From assembly GCA_947471745.1 (NCBI GenBank), contig CANJKZ010000724.1, positions 1,449,501-1,513,500 of the forward strand: a stretch of DNA of 64,000 nt, read 5' to 3'. This document shows positions 30,601-40,445 of the stretch, in pieces. The DNA comes from Closterium sp. Naga37s-1. Its lineage: Eukaryota; Streptophyta; Zygnematophyceae; Desmidiales; Closteriaceae. A program made the position numbers and the translations under genes. Within the stretch, counting starts at the first letter, position 1, and every line of letters starts with the position of its first letter. The notes under the pieces were generated by a model. It was not told the origin of the DNA, did not search any database, and saw nothing but the letters and a program-made list of their open reading frames with translations.

Positions 30601-33565
30601 CCGGGGGGGGACCTGGTACAAGGAAGAGCGGTGGCGGGGGGAGGGACGGAGTGCGGTAGGGGAAGAGGCGGTAGTAGGGGACCGACTCGTCGAACGTGAC
30701 GTCCTGGGAGGACAGAACACGGCGAGAGGTGGGGTGGTAGAACTGCCACCCTGGGGCGTCAGGGGGGAAACCCAGGAAGACGCAAGGAGCAACACGAGGG
30801 GACAGCTTGTCCGCAGACAAGTCGCGGACAAACGCCCGAGATCCCCAGACACGGAACGCAGACGCATCGCCAACCTTCCCCGTCCACAGCAAGGCTGGGG
30901 AGGTCTCCGGCATGGAGACCCTGGGCTGAAGGTTGATCTGATGCGCTGCGTACCGAACCGCAAACGGCCACAGAAAATGGGGGGCAGCCGCATGCATCAT
31001 GGACGTACGGGCGACGTCCATGACCATGCCAATGCGGCGCTCAGCAATCCCATTTTGCTGTGGAGAGTCCGGAAGCGTGAAGGTCTGGCGGATGCCTCGT
31101 GCACGACAGTAGGCTCGCAGAAGGCCAGAGGAGAACTCTCCGCCTCTGTCAGAGTGCAGACGCAGAACAGGAAAGTCCGAGCCGAAGCTCCGCCTGAGCT
31201 GGAAACGAGCTGCGCGGATCCAGTCGATCAACACCTCAGTCACATCACCCTTGCTGCGCAAGGGGAAGACTGTGGTGTAACGCGAGTAGTCGTCAACCAC
31301 CAGCAGGAAGTAGCGCTCGTGACCCTGTCCATGGACGCGGGCCGGGCCCCACACGTCCATGTGAAGTGTCTGCAGCGGGGCCTCTGTCGGAGGAAACTGG
31401 GAGGAGTGAGGGGCAGCCCGCTGCCGCCCCTCGACACAGGGGACGCAGGTAGGGCCAGGCCCCGGAGGAAGGGGAGGGAGGGACCGGGGAAGACCAGAGA
31501 CAAGGACATGGGAGGCCATGCCTCGGAGACGAAGCAGGGAGGGGTGACCAAGGCGGTGGTGACAGAGGAGAGTCTCGTGAGACAGGAGGCGACACGAACA
31601 GGGGGCAGACTCAGGACCAGACTTGGACGCTGCAGCAAACACCTGACCCGACGCAGCTACCTGACCAGACGCAGTGACTGGAGGAGACTCAGTGGTCAGG
31701 GTGTACAGGCTCGACCCCGGCCGACGGGTAAACGTGGCTAGGTGTCGACCTGTCCGAGCGTCCGTGCAGTGGGTCACCCGCTGACTCGCAGGAGTGAACT
31801 GGTGAACCCCCGCATCCTGTAGGTCAGCACCACTCACCAAGTTCGTAGAGAACGAGGGAAGGTAAAGACCAGACAGGGTGCCAGAGGGGGCCGCCGGACA
31901 CGGGAGGACAGTGGAGAAGTGAGCAAGGACAGGACCCCCAGAGGGGTCTGCCAGAGAGACTGCAACTGGCCGGCCAAGCGGCGTGAGTGTGGTGCGGTCT
32001 CGAAAGAAGGAGCGAGAAGCCCCCGAGTCAAGGGTGAAGGTGTGGGAGGCCGAAGCCGACGCAGAACCTGAGAGAGCAGACTCACCAGCACCTGAGGGAG
32101 CAGACGCACCTAGAGCAGCAGCCTCGCTAGCACCTAGAGCAGCAGCCTCACCGGTACCTAGAGCAGCAGTCTCAATGCCCGGGTCGGGCGGAAAACACCG
32201 GTAACAGTCACCCTCATCACTAATAGTCACAGTATACATGGCAGCAAGAATAGCATCAAAGTCAAGGTCAAAGACAGCTACACCCGCCCTAGACAGCTCA
32301 CCCCAGCGGGAGATCTCAGTGGCCTCAGGGAACTGGTGACGCCAAGCGTCCGTCAGGCGGCCAAAGCAGCGCTGGGTGGAGTGCGCACCCCCGCACTGCT
32401 CACCCGCGCGGTCGCCGGTGCGTAGGACGTAGGTGCACGGGCCAGTACCCCCACCCCTCTGGCGTGCAGTGTACCACTCACGGAGCTGCTGAGGGGAGGG
32501 GATGTCACGAGTGCGCTGCTGCTGCTGCTGCTGCTGGCGCTGACCACCACCGGAGCCGCCCCTCTGTGCAGCGCCACCCCGACCAGCTCCACCTCCTCCG
32601 CCGCCTCCTCCTCCACCGCCGCCACCTCCGCTCCCACCGCCACCGCCACCGCCGCCTCCGCCTCCACTGCCGCCACCGACACCTCCGCCCCCGCCACCAC
32701 TCCCACCGCCACCCCCACCCCCTCCACCGCCTCCACCGCCGCCTTCACCGCCCCCGCTAGCTCCTCCAGTGCCCCTGCCCCCCTTGCCCTTGCCAGGGCG
32801 ACGTCTCCCGCTAGGGGTAGACGCCGCACCGACCGACTCAAGCCCAACGAGGTCGGCCGCAGCAGCAGAGGCAACAGAGGGCAAAAGGGGGGAGGGGGAA
32901 CACCCCTCAAAGATGGGGGTGCGAGGGTCACCACGAGAGGCTCCTACAGCGACTATGCTCTTCTCTGCTGCTAGGAGGGACTTTTCGAGGAGGTCAACGG
33001 TGAGAGTGGTGGGGCAAACGGAGAGGAAGTGGTCCCTGACTACGCGAAGGGAGTCAGGGAGCCGGGTGACTATGTAGTAGAGGGTGATGTACATGGGGGG
33101 GGGGTTCTTGGCGCAGAACTCAGCAGGAAGCGCAGCGCGGTAGCGAGTGTCACTAGTGCGGAGGTGCGTAATGAGGTCAGCGACTGTAGGAAAGGCAGCA
33201 AGGTCAGGGAAGAGGTACGGTAGCATGAGGCGGCTCAGTGCAGCAGTGGCAGGGGAGGAGTAGCGCGCAACTACAGCGTCGTACAAGGTCTGAGCACTCT
33301 TGTACTGGCTAAAGTGCGCACGCTCAGAGGTAGGCAGGTGGCGACGCACAGCAAGACGTGCAGCACCATCGCGAGTGGCCCACTGTGAGCGAACAGTGGC
33401 GTCGGCATCAGCAGCAGGGGCAGGAGAGGCACCAGAGGTGAGGTCAAAGAGGGAGAGACCGTCTGCCCTATCGCACTGTAGGAAAAGCTGCAGGTCATCT
33501 ACCCAGACGTCAAAGTCAATGGCCCGACCCTCAGCGTCAAAGGCGAGGACACTAGGGGTAGCCAT
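27620..33565 (-). CDS. Ty1/copia Gag-Pol polyprotein, intact (1981 aa)
   Basis: A single frame encodes all retrotransposition functions. Approximate order: Gag 1-255 (DFDVWVDDLQLFLQ, LYDAVVARYSSPAT); Gly-rich tract 265-330; LREWY motif near 360; zinc-knuckle-like C-X13-C-X3-H-X4-C near 377-400; protease DSGAS near 513; integrase HHRLGHP near 668 with CVPC near 708. Integrase core: D in MDVWGP, D in LHSDRGGEF, then exactly 35 residues to E in NGIAERRIG. A linker of about 400 aa rich in PGGAE/GAG repeats, with LREWFARRW, follows. RT: MWIFRVKR, FLQGSLHEEIW, YVDDLVFA near 1650. RNase H: GHADASW, SSCEAEIY, YVDNKAMLALC, NTADIFTKAL. Nothing essential is missing. The ATG at 33565 starts the conserved MATPSVLAFDAEGR. 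Confidence 0.95.
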   Translation of the reverse strand: MATPSVLAFDAEGRAIDFDVWVDDLQLFLQCDRADGLSLFDLTSGASPAPAADADATVRSQWATRDGAARLAVRRHLPTSERAHFSQYKSAQTLYDAVVARYSSPATAALSRLMLPYLFPDLAAFPTVADLITHLRTSDTRYRAALPAEFCAKNPPPMYITLYYIVTRLPDSLRVVRDHFLSVCPTTLTVDLLEKSLLAAEKSIVAVGASRGDPRTPIFEGCSPSPLLPSVASAAAADLVGLESVGAASTPSGRRRPGKGKGGRGTGGASGGGEGGGGGGGGGGGGGGSGGGGGGVGGGSGGGGGGGGGGGSGGGGGGGGGGGGGGAGRGGAAQRGGSGGGQRQQQQQQQRTRDIPSPQQLREWYTARQRGGGTGPCTYVLRTGDRAGEQCGGAHSTQRCFGRLTDAWRHQFPEATEISRWGELSRAGVAVFDLDFDAILAAMYTVTISDEGDCYRCFPPDPGIETAALGTGEAAALGASEAAALGASAPSGAGESALSGSASASASHTFTLDSGASRSFFRDRTTLTPLGRPVAVSLADPSGGPVLAHFSTVLPCPAAPSGTLSGLYLPSFSTNLVSGADLQDAGVHQFTPASQRVTHCTDARTGRHLATFTRRPGSSLYTLTTESPPVTASGQVAASGQVFAAASKSGPESAPCSCRLLSHETLLCHHRLGHPSLLRLRGMASHVLVSGLPRSLPPLPPGPGPTCVPCVEGRQRAAPHSSQFPPTEAPLQTLHMDVWGPARVHGQGHERYFLLVVDDYSRYTTVFPLRSKGDVTEVLIDWIRAARFQLRRSFGSDFPVLRLHSDRGGEFSSGLLRAYCRARGIRQTFTLPDSPQQNGIAERRIGMVMDVARTSMMHAAAPHFLWPFAVRYAAHQINLQPRVSMPETSPALLWTGKVGDASAFRVWGSRAFVRDLSADKLSPRVAPCVFLGFPPDAPGWQFYHPTSRRVLSSQDVTFDESVPYYRLFPYRTPSLPPPPLFLVPGPPPVDPLPPQGPAPSGVSQVDAVEPVEVAGDSGAAEGAEPGSADSGGAERVGATPGGAEPEGTTTGGAEPGGAESGGATPGGAEPGGAEPGGATPGGAEPGGAELEGAGPAGAVPGGSPGASSRREPLSPQELREWFARRWRRAAGAGGAAGTGVSVAAEGAGATGPGGARTGRTGAAGPAGTSGAGAAAGVGAETTAVGPGGGPAGGTAGAAGGTGAGAATGAGAATGGAGAVPTVSGVAARPRPYFVPLLQQVLGLPSSTGPPPPLECPQPVPSQLQLQPASPLPAPSPYTGPTGGLAERREPASRPASPVRAARSSGRGSRQRPPPVPGTHRMSLRPSTAPLRAPLPSPPESSLPALADPESDSLRAASPTVTRLLATVVTDPSFESIAASALVAELVDFAARCRLDYVASLVAESESVCPPSVGGECALGTDVLEDRQEEFQCLAAASPHLVSVMLTPEGDPDALDIPTPRSYAEAIEGPYSSQWQAAMDAEMASWKSTGTYVDAVPPPGANIVSGMWIFRVKRPPGSPPVFKARYVARGFSQRQGVDYFQTFSPTPKMTTLRVLLHVAAHRDYELHSLDFSTAFLQGSLHEEIWLRRPPGFTGSFPPGTQWSLRRPVYGLRQAPREWHDTLRTTLAALGFAPSTADPSLFLRTDTSLPPFYILVYVDDLVFATADTTGLAHVKSELQKRHTCTDLGELRSYLGLQITRDRARRTITLTQSHMVQQVLQRFGFTYSSPQATPLPTRHSLSALPSDESVESSGPYPELVGCLMYLMTCTRPDLAYPLSILARYVAPGRHRPEHMAAAKRVLRYLCSTSGMGLVLGGQSPVVLTGHADASWADDQATQRSSQGYTFSLGSGSVSWRATRSSSVLGSSCEAEIYAGAMAAQELRWLTYLLTDLREPPRSPPVLYVDNKAMLALCREQRLEHRTKHIALRYFLARELQQRGQLRLAYVASEANTADIFTKALAPCDHQRFCTQLGLVPTLPHLLTS
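30290..30510 (-). repeat. 15-bp coding repeat in the linker of D
   Basis: Repeats of the unit gctgagcctgggggt (element sense), encoding PGGAE, between integrase and RT. Confidence 0.8.
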
Positions 33566-33639
33566 GACAGCAGTAGACTAGCAGTGCGAACAGTAGGGTG
33601 AGGGCAGTGCAGGGACAGAGGCGCTGCACTTACCGGACA

Positions 33640-34600
33640 GGGCGACTCGGGTGGCTCAGCGGCTCGGCGGCTCGGCAACTCGGCGGCTCGGGCGGCTCGG
33701 GCGGCTCGGCGGTACGGCGGCTCGGCAGCAAGCGCGGCTCGGCGACACGGCGGCTCGGGCGGCTCGGGCGGTACGGCGGCTCGGGCGGTACGGCGGCTCG
33801 GGCGGTACGGCGGCTCGGCGGTACGGGCGGCTCAGGTGGCGCGGCGAGGCCGCGTGGGGAGCGGCGGCGGGGCCGAGTGGAGCGGTGTCGGCGGGTGCAG
33901 ACAGCTGCGGCAGCAGCCGCGGCCCCGAGGGAGGTGGTGGCGGCTGCTGCTGGCGACGGCTGCGGCTGCTGCTGCAGGGACGGCGGCGGCCGCTGCGGTA
34001 GGGGCGGCGACAGTGGGCCGGAGAGAGAGCGGTGCGAGGGGCCGCGGAGGGAGGCGGCGGGCCGTAGGGGGGGGGGGGGGGGGCGTGAGGGGCCGCGGGA
34101 GGGGCCGTAAGGGGCGTAGGGGGCCGCGCGAGGGGCCGGAAGGGACGGCGCGAGGGGCCGCGACGCGAGGAGCCGCGGAGGGCGGCGACGGGCCGTGAAG
34201 GGCCGGCGCGAGGGGCCGCGGAGGGCGGCGACGGGCCGTGAAGGGGCGGCGCGAGGGGCCTCGGAGGGCGGCGACGGGCCGTAGGGGGGGGGGGGGGCGT
34301 GAGGGGCCGCGGGAGGGGCCGTAAGGGACGGCACGAGGGGCCGTAAGGGGCCGTAAGGGGCCGCTGAGGGCGGTGCAAGGGGCCGACGGGCGGCGCGAGG
34401 GGCCGTAAGGGGCCAAAAGGGGCCGACGGGCGGCACGAGGGGCCGTAAGGGGCCGTAAGGGGCCGCGCTAGGGGCCGTAAGGGGCCGTAAGGGGCCGCGC
34501 TAGGGGCCGTAAGGGACGGCGCGAGGGGCCGTAAGGGGCCGCTAAGGGCGACGCGAGGGGCCGTGAGGGGTCGTGAGAGGGCGCGACTGTGGGAGCGAAG
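33640..34600 (-). repeat. GC-rich leader minisatellites of element D
   Basis: Two arrays lie between gag and the 5' LTR: ggcggctcgg/ggcggtacgg units (about 33650-33840) and 10-11-bp ggggccgtaa units (about 34080-34590), with G runs near 34070 and 34285. Long Pro/Arg/Ala frames here are repeat artefacts. Confidence 0.8.
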
Positions 34601-34658
34601 CGCGCTCCGGGCAGGAAAAAAAAAATTCGTGGTGGGCCCTAGGAAGCGTTCCCACTAG

Positions 34659-34676
34659 GGAACCTGCTCGATACCA
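34659..34676 (-). promoter_or_regulatory. Primer-binding site of element D
   Basis: Element sense tggtatcgagcaggttcc. It is followed by hairpin gttccc/gggaac (34648-34653 with 34658-34663), ggtgggccct (34631-34640) and an A run on the plus strand (34616-34625). Confidence 0.8.
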
Positions 34677-34805
34677 TGAGAAGAAACGAGGAATGAATGA
34701 ACTATGAATGAATTGGGTACAAGTACTAACCCTAATTGGGTTGTACCCCTTATGGGCTACCCCACTATAGCCTACACAATATGCATGAGCTATAATGTTC
34801 TGACA
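34677..34805 (-). repeat. 5' LTR of element D
   Basis: 129 bp, identical to 27280-27408. Confidence 0.96.
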
Positions 34806-34849
34806 AACTGATCATTTTTTTAGGATACACAGGTTGTGTTGTATTCATG

Positions 34850-34944
34850 TGATAGTTGTATGACTTAAATGCTAGGCTATTGACTTCCCCCCCATGCTAG
34901 GCAGGGGATGCGGTAGCCTAGTTGTTTAGGTCTTACAACTATCA
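34850..34944. repeat. Inverted repeat between D and E
   Basis: tgatagttgta..gctaggcta (34850-34879) and tagccta..acaactatca (34914-34944) form imperfect 30-bp arms around about 34 nt. A foldback relic; the rest of the 228-bp gap between D and E has no feature. Confidence 0.5.
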
Positions 34945-35038
34945 CGCATTTATATCATTTACTGGCATACATACTGCAGTAGCATGTATCATACTACTAT
35001 GCATTCTACTATGCATCATATTCATGCATTATGCAATC

Positions 35039-35170
35039 TGAGAATATTTGAACAAGGATTGATGAACTATGAAATGAAGTGAGTACAAATATGAAACCCT
35101 AATTGGTTGTACCCCCTATGGAATACCCCACTATAGCCTACACAACAGCATAAGCTATAATGTTCTGACA
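35039..35170 (-). repeat. 3' LTR of element E
   Basis: 132 bp, identical to 42426-42557. Confidence 0.96.
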
Positions 35171-35184
35171 CACCCCCATAGGCA
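35171..35184 (-). promoter_or_regulatory. Polypurine tract of element E
   Basis: Same tract as in D, abutting the 3' LTR. Confidence 0.7.
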
Positions 35185-35384
35185 AAGTGGGGGAGAACAA
35201 GGGGTCACAAGACCAGTCAAGCAAAGTAAAGCAAAGCAAGCTCAGGGTGGATCACAAAGTCACCACACAGTCCGAGCACAGGGTCAAGGCCACACGGCCA
35301 GTTCACATGCAAGAGTACACACATATATATATATAGCTAGACAAGCAAGAGCAGGTATATATATATGTGAGAGTACAGGCAAGG

Positions 35385-38300
35385 TCAAGAGGAGAGCAAG
35401 TGAGGCAAGACGGGCACAAGACCCAGCTGAGTGCAGAAGCGCTGATGATCACAAGGCGGAAGTGCCTTGGTGAAGACATCAGCAGTGTTGGCCTCAGAGG
35501 CCACGTACGCAAGCCGCAACTGACCACGTTGTTGTAGCTCACGAGCAAGGAAGTAGCGGAGAGCAATGTGCTTTGTTCTGTGCTCCAGTCGCTGCTCTCG
35601 ACACAAGGCCAGCATGGCCTTGTTGTCTACGTACAGGACTGGAGGAGAACGAGGCGGCTCTCCAAGGTCGGTCAGCAGGTAGGTGAGCCAGCGAAGCTCC
35701 TGTGCAGCCATGGCCCCGGCGTAGATCTCAGCCTCACAACTCGAGCCAAGAACAGAAGACAAGCGAGTAGCCCGCCACGAAACAGAGCCGGAACCAAGGC
35801 TGAAGGTGTAACCCTGTGACGACCGCTGCGTAGCCTGGTCGTCAGCCCAAGAAGCGTCCGCGTGCCCAGTGAGGACCACTGGACTCCGCCCTCCAAGCAC
35901 TAGCCCCATGCCCGACGTACTGCACAAGTAGCGCAACACCCTCTTCGCTGCAGCCATGTGCTCTGGTCTGTGTCTCCCAGGAGCAACATAGCGTGCAAGA
36001 ATGCTAAGAGGGTATGCAAGGTCAGGTCGTGTGCAGGTCATCAGGTACATGAGGCAGCCAACAAGCTCTGGGTACGGGCCACTCGACTCTACGGACTCAT
36101 CCGAAGGCAGAGCTGAGAGCGAGTGGCGAGTAGACAGAGGAGTGGCCTGAGGCGAGGAGTACGTGAAGTCGAAGCGCTGAAGGACCTGCTGCACCATGTG
36201 TGACTGAGTCAGGGTAATGGTGCGGCGTGCTCTGTCCCGGGTGATCTGCAAGCCAAGGTAGCTGCGCAGTTCACCCAGGTCTGTGCACATGTGTCTCTTC
36301 TGCAGCTCGGACTTCACGTAGGCTAGTCCAGCAGTGTCAGCTGTGGCAAAGACCAAGTCGTCGACGTACACGAGGATGTAGAACGGCGGCAGAGAGGTGT
36401 CGGTGCGTAGAAACAGCGACGGGTCGGCAGTAGAAGGAGCAAACCCAAGAGCCGCAAGTGTAGTCCTCAGTGTGTCGTGCCACTCACGTGGCGCCTGGCG
36501 GAGACCGTAGACTGGACGCCGGAGACTCCACTGGGTACCAGAAGGGAAAGACCCAGTGAAGCCAGGTGGGCGACGCAGCCAGATCTCCTCGTGCAGGCTG
36601 CCCTGCAAGAAAGCTGTGCTGAAGTCAAGAGAGTGCAGCTCGTAGTCACGGTGAGCAGCAACGTGCAGCAATACCCGAAGAGTGGTCATCTTCGGGGTGG
36701 GGGAGAAGGTCTGAAAGTAGTCAACTCCCTGCCGCTGACTGAAGCCACGAGCCACGTAACGCGCCTTGAAGACAGGCGGAGAACCCGGCGGCCGCTTCAC
36801 CCTGAAGATCCACATGCCACTGACGATGTTCGCCCCAGGAGGGGGGACAGCGTCAACGTAGGTGCCTGTGGACTTCCAGGAAGCCATCTCTGCATCCATA
36901 GCTGCCTGCCACTGAGAGGAGTAGGGACCCTCTATCGCCTCCGCGTAAGAGCGCGGAGTCGGGATGTCAAGTGCATCCGGGTCTCCCTCAGGGGTAAGCA
37001 GTACGGACACGAGATGAGGTGAGGCAGCTGCCAGACACTGGAACTCCTCCTGCCTGTCCTCAAGGACGTCCGTGCCAAGGGCACACTCACCCCCGACGGA
37101 CGGAGGACAGACAGACTCAGACTCAGCGACAAGACTAGCAGCGTAGTCTAAGCGACAGCGAGCAGCAAAGTCGACGAGCTCAGTAACGAGAGCAGACGCA
37201 GCAGTAGACTCGAAAGAAGGGTCAGTGACAACAGTAGCAAGGAGACGCGTGACAGTAGGACTGGCAGCACGAAGAGAGTCCGACTCCGGGTCGGCAAGAG
37301 CAGGAAGAGAGGACTCAGGAGGAGAAGGCAAAGGGGCACGCAGAGGAGCAGTGGACGGACGCAGAGACATCCGGTGCGTGCCAAGGACAGGAGGAGGACG
37401 CTGACGCGAACCGCGACCACTAGTGCGAGCAGCACGGACAGGCGACGCAGGGCGAGACGCAGGCTCACGACGCTCAGCCAGACCTCCAGTAGGACCAGTG
37501 TAGGGAGAAGGAGCAGGCAAAGGGGAGGTAGGCTGCAACTGTAGCTGGGACGAGACAGGCTCTGGACACTCTAAGGGAGGAGGAGGACCAGTAGAAGGTG
37601 GAAGACCAAGAACCTGCTGCAGGAGTGGAACGAAGTACGGTCGAGGCCGCGCGGCGACGCTAGAAGCAGCAGGGACAGTACCAGAACCCTCAGCAGGAGC
37701 ACCCGCTCCAGCAGCACCACCAGTAGCTCCAGAATCTCCAGCAGCACCAGGAGCACCCCCAGTAGGACTGCCAGCGGTAGTCTCAGCGCCAGCACCCTCA
37801 GCAGCACCAGCTCCAGTCGAACCTGCAGGCCCAGCAGCTCGAGTACGCCCAGTACGAGCACCTCCGGGACCCGCAACAGCAGCACCCTCAGTAGCCGAAG
37901 AACCTCCAGCACCAGCAGCACGGCTCCAGCGCCGGGCAAACCACTCGCGCAGCTCCTGTGGAGAGAGTGGCTCCCGGCGAGACGAAGCACGCGGAGAACC
38001 TCCAGACTCAGCACCCCCAGGCCCAGCACCCCCAGGCACAGCACCCCCAGGCGGAGCACCCCCACACTCAGCACCCCCAGGCTCAGCACCCCCAGGCGTA
38101 GCACCCCCAGACTCAGCACCCCCAGGCCCAGCACCCCCAGGCTCAGCACCTCCAGGCTCAGCACCCTCAGCAGCACCAGAGTCACCAGTGACCTCGACAG
38201 GCTCGACTGCGTCTACCTGGGACACACCTGAAGGGGCAGGACCCTGAGGGGGGAGGGGGTCTACCGGGGGGGGACCTGGTACAAGGAAGAGTGGGGGCGG

Positions 38301-40445
38301 GGGGAGGGACGGAGTGCGGTAGGGGAAGAGGCGGTAGTAGGGGACCGACTCGTCAAACGTGACGTCCTGGGAGGACAGAACACGGCGAGAGGTGGGGTGG
38401 TAAAACTGCCACCCAGGCGCGTCAGGGGGGAACCCCAGGAAGACGCAAGGAGCAGCACGAGGGGATAGTTTGTCCGCAGACAGGTCGCGGACAAACGCCC
38501 GAGATCCCCAGACCCGGAACGCCGACGCATCGCCAACCTTCCCCGTCCACAGCAAGGCTGGGGAGGTCTCCGGCCTGGAGACCCTGGGGTGGAGGTTGAT
38601 CTGATGCGCCGCGTACCTCACTGCAAACGGCCACAGAAAATGGGGGGCAGCCGCATGCATCATAGACGTACGAGCGACGTCCATGACCATGCCAATGCGG
38701 CGCTCAGCAATCCCATTTTGCTGCGGTGAGTCCGGAAGCGTGAAGGTCTGACGGATGCCCCGTGCACGACAGTAGGCACGCAGAAGGCCAGAGGAGAACT
38801 CTCCGCCTCTGTCCGAGTGCAGACGCAGAACAGGAAAGTCCGAGCCAAAGCTCTGCCTGAGCTGGAGACGAGCTGCGCGGATCCAGTCGATCAGCACCTC
38901 AGTGACATCACCCTTGCTGCGCAAGGGGAAGACTGTGGTGTAACGCGAGTAGTCGTCAACAACGAGCAGGAAGTAGCGCTCGTGACCCTGTCCACGGACG
39001 CGGGCTGGGCCCCACACGTCCATGTGAAGTGTCTGCAACGGGGCCTCTGTCGGAGGAAACTGGGAGGAGTGAGGGGCAGCACGCAGGCGCCCCTCGACAC
39101 AGGGGACACAGGCAGGGCCAGGGCCCTGAGGAAGGGGAGGGAGGGACCGGGGGAGACCGGACACAAGAAGACGGGAGGCCATACCTCTGAGCCGAAGCAG
39201 AGAGGGGTGGCCAAGGCGGTGGTGCCAGAGGAGAGTCTCGTGAGACAGGAGACGACACGAACAGGGGGCAGACTCAGGACCAGACCTGGACGCCGCAGCA
39301 AACACCTGACCCGATGTAACTACCCTACCAGACTCAGCAACTGGAGGAGACGCAGTGGTCAGAGTGTACAGGCTCGACCCCGGCTGACGGGTGAACGTAG
39401 CCAGGTGTCGGCCTGTGCCAGCCTCTGTACAGTGGGTCACTCTCTGACGTGCAGGAGTGAACTGGTGGACCCCCGCATCCTGTAGGTCAGCACCACTCAC
39501 CAGGTTCGTAGAGAACGAGGGGAGGTAGAGACCAGACAGGGTGCCAGAGGGAGCCGCCGGACACGGGAGGACTGTGGAGAAGCGAGACAGGACAGGACCC
39601 CCAGAGGGGTCAGCCAGAGACACTGCAACCGGTCGACTCAGCGGTGTGAGTGTGGTGCGGTCCCGAAAGAAGGAGCGAGACGCCCCAGAGTCAAGGGTGA
39701 AGGTGAGGGAGGCCGAAGCCGACGCAGTACCTGAGAGCGCAGACTCACCAGTACCTGAGGACGCAGACACACGAGCACCTAGAGCAGCAGCGTCGCAAGC
39801 ACCTAGGGCAGCAGCCTCACCAGGACCTAGAGCAGCAGTCTCAATGCCCGGATCGGGCGGGAAACACCGGTAACAATCACCCTCATCACTAATAGACACA
39901 GCATACATGGCAGAGAGAATAGCATCAAAGTCAAGATCATAGATGGCAACACCCGCCCTAGACAGCTCGCCCCAGCGAGGGATCTCGGAGGCCTCCGGGA
40001 ACTGGTGACGCCACGCGTCCGTCAGGCGGCCAAAGCAGCGCTGGGTGGGGTGGGCACCCCCACACTGCTCACCCGCACGGTCACCAGTGCGCAAAACGTA
40101 GGAGCACGGACCAAAACCCCCACCCCGCTGACGCGCAGTGTACCACTCACGAAGCTGCTGAGGGGACAGGGTGTCACGACCACGCTGCTGCTGCTGGCGC
40201 GAGCCACCACCGGAGCCACTCCTCTGCGAAGACCCGCGACCAGCACCACCGCCACCCCCGCCGCCTCCAACGCCTCCGCCGCCTCCGCTACTGCCGCCGC
40301 CTCCGCATCCGCCGCCGCCTCCACCTCCGCCACCTCCGCCACCTCCGCTCCCACCGCCACCGCCGCCGCCACCTCCACCTCCACTGCCGCCACCGACCCC
40401 TCCACCCCCACCTCCACTCCCACCGCCACCCCCACTCCCCCCAAC
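35385..40445 (-). CDS. Pol frame of element E (Gly-rich tract, PR, INT, linker, RT, RNase H)
   Basis: An uninterrupted frame homologous to D from the glycine tract onward: LREWYTARQRGGG, knuckle CSYVLRTGDRAGEQC, protease DSGASRSFFRD, integrase HHRLGHPS with CVPC, DVWGP, SDRGGEF and NGIAERRIG, linker with PGGAE units (about 37990-38170) and LREWFARRW, RT FLQGSLHEEIW and YVDDLVFA, RNase H SSCEAEIY and NTADVFTKAL. The frame stays open upstream to 40652, but that part is an out-of-frame reading of gag. No start codon of its own is convincing, so expression would need a frameshift from gag at 40437-40442. Confidence 0.9.
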   Translation of the reverse strand, partial: VGGSGGGGGSGGGGGGVGGGSGGGGGGGGGGGSGGGGGGGGGGGGGCGGGGSSGGGGGVGGGGGGGGAGRGSSQRSGSGGGSRQQQQRGRDTLSPQQLREWYTARQRGGGFGPCSYVLRTGDRAGEQCGGAHPTQRCFGRLTDAWRHQFPEASEIPRWGELSRAGVAIYDLDFDAILSAMYAVSISDEGDCYRCFPPDPGIETAALGPGEAAALGACDAAALGARVSASSGTGESALSGTASASASLTFTLDSGASRSFFRDRTTLTPLSRPVAVSLADPSGGPVLSRFSTVLPCPAAPSGTLSGLYLPSFSTNLVSGADLQDAGVHQFTPARQRVTHCTEAGTGRHLATFTRQPGSSLYTLTTASPPVAESGRVVTSGQVFAAASRSGPESAPCSCRLLSHETLLWHHRLGHPSLLRLRGMASRLLVSGLPRSLPPLPQGPGPACVPCVEGRLRAAPHSSQFPPTEAPLQTLHMDVWGPARVRGQGHERYFLLVVDDYSRYTTVFPLRSKGDVTEVLIDWIRAARLQLRQSFGSDFPVLRLHSDRGGEFSSGLLRAYCRARGIRQTFTLPDSPQQNGIAERRIGMVMDVARTSMMHAAAPHFLWPFAVRYAAHQINLHPRVSRPETSPALLWTGKVGDASAFRVWGSRAFVRDLSADKLSPRAAPCVFLGFPPDAPGWQFYHPTSRRVLSSQDVTFDESVPYYRLFPYRTPSLPPPPLFLVPGPPPVDPLPPQGPAPSGVSQVDAVEPVEVTGDSGAAEGAEPGGAEPGGAGPGGAESGGATPGGAEPGGAECGGAPPGGAVPGGAGPGGAESGGSPRASSRREPLSPQELREWFARRWSRAAGAGGSSATEGAAVAGPGGARTGRTRAAGPAGSTGAGAAEGAGAETTAGSPTGGAPGAAGDSGATGGAAGAGAPAEGSGTVPAASSVAARPRPYFVPLLQQVLGLPPSTGPPPPLECPEPVSSQLQLQPTSPLPAPSPYTGPTGGLAERREPASRPASPVRAARTSGRGSRQRPPPVLGTHRMSLRPSTAPLRAPLPSPPESSLPALADPESDSLRAASPTVTRLLATVVTDPSFESTAASALVTELVDFAARCRLDYAASLVAESESVCPPSVGGECALGTDVLEDRQEEFQCLAAASPHLVSVLLTPEGDPDALDIPTPRSYAEAIEGPYSSQWQAAMDAEMASWKSTGTYVDAVPPPGANIVSGMWIFRVKRPPGSPPVFKARYVARGFSQRQGVDYFQTFSPTPKMTTLRVLLHVAAHRDYELHSLDFSTAFLQGSLHEEIWLRRPPGFTGSFPSGTQWSLRRPVYGLRQAPREWHDTLRTTLAALGFAPSTADPSLFLRTDTSLPPFYILVYVDDLVFATADTAGLAYVKSELQKRHMCTDLGELRSYLGLQITRDRARRTITLTQSHMVQQVLQRFDFTYSSPQATPLSTRHSLSALPSDESVESSGPYPELVGCLMYLMTCTRPDLAYPLSILARYVAPGRHRPEHMAAAKRVLRYLCSTSGMGLVLGGRSPVVLTGHADASWADDQATQRSSQGYTFSLGSGSVSWRATRLSSVLGSSCEAEIYAGAMAAQELRWLTYLLTDLGEPPRSPPVLYVDNKAMLALCREQRLEHRTKHIALRYFLARELQQRGQLRLAYVASEANTADVFTKALPPCDHQRFCTQLGLVPVLPHLLSS
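37990..38170 (-). repeat. 15-bp coding repeat in the linker of E
   Basis: PGGAE-encoding units as in D, with a different number and order of variants. Confidence 0.75.

Larger units (their letters stand above)
27280..34805 (-). mobile_element. Intact Ty1/copia retrotransposon D
   Basis: LTRs of 129 bp at 27280-27408 and 34677-34805 are identical. The target-site duplication aactg is at 27275-27279 and 34806-34810. PBS, leader, one uninterrupted gag-pol frame, conserved pre-PPT block (27475-27520) and PPT are all present. It has every hallmark of a recent, potentially active autonomous insertion. Confidence 0.97.

Noticed and set aside
33598-34436. Long Pro/Arg frames between gag of D and its 5' LTR
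   Set aside because: GC-rich leader repeats open in many phases.
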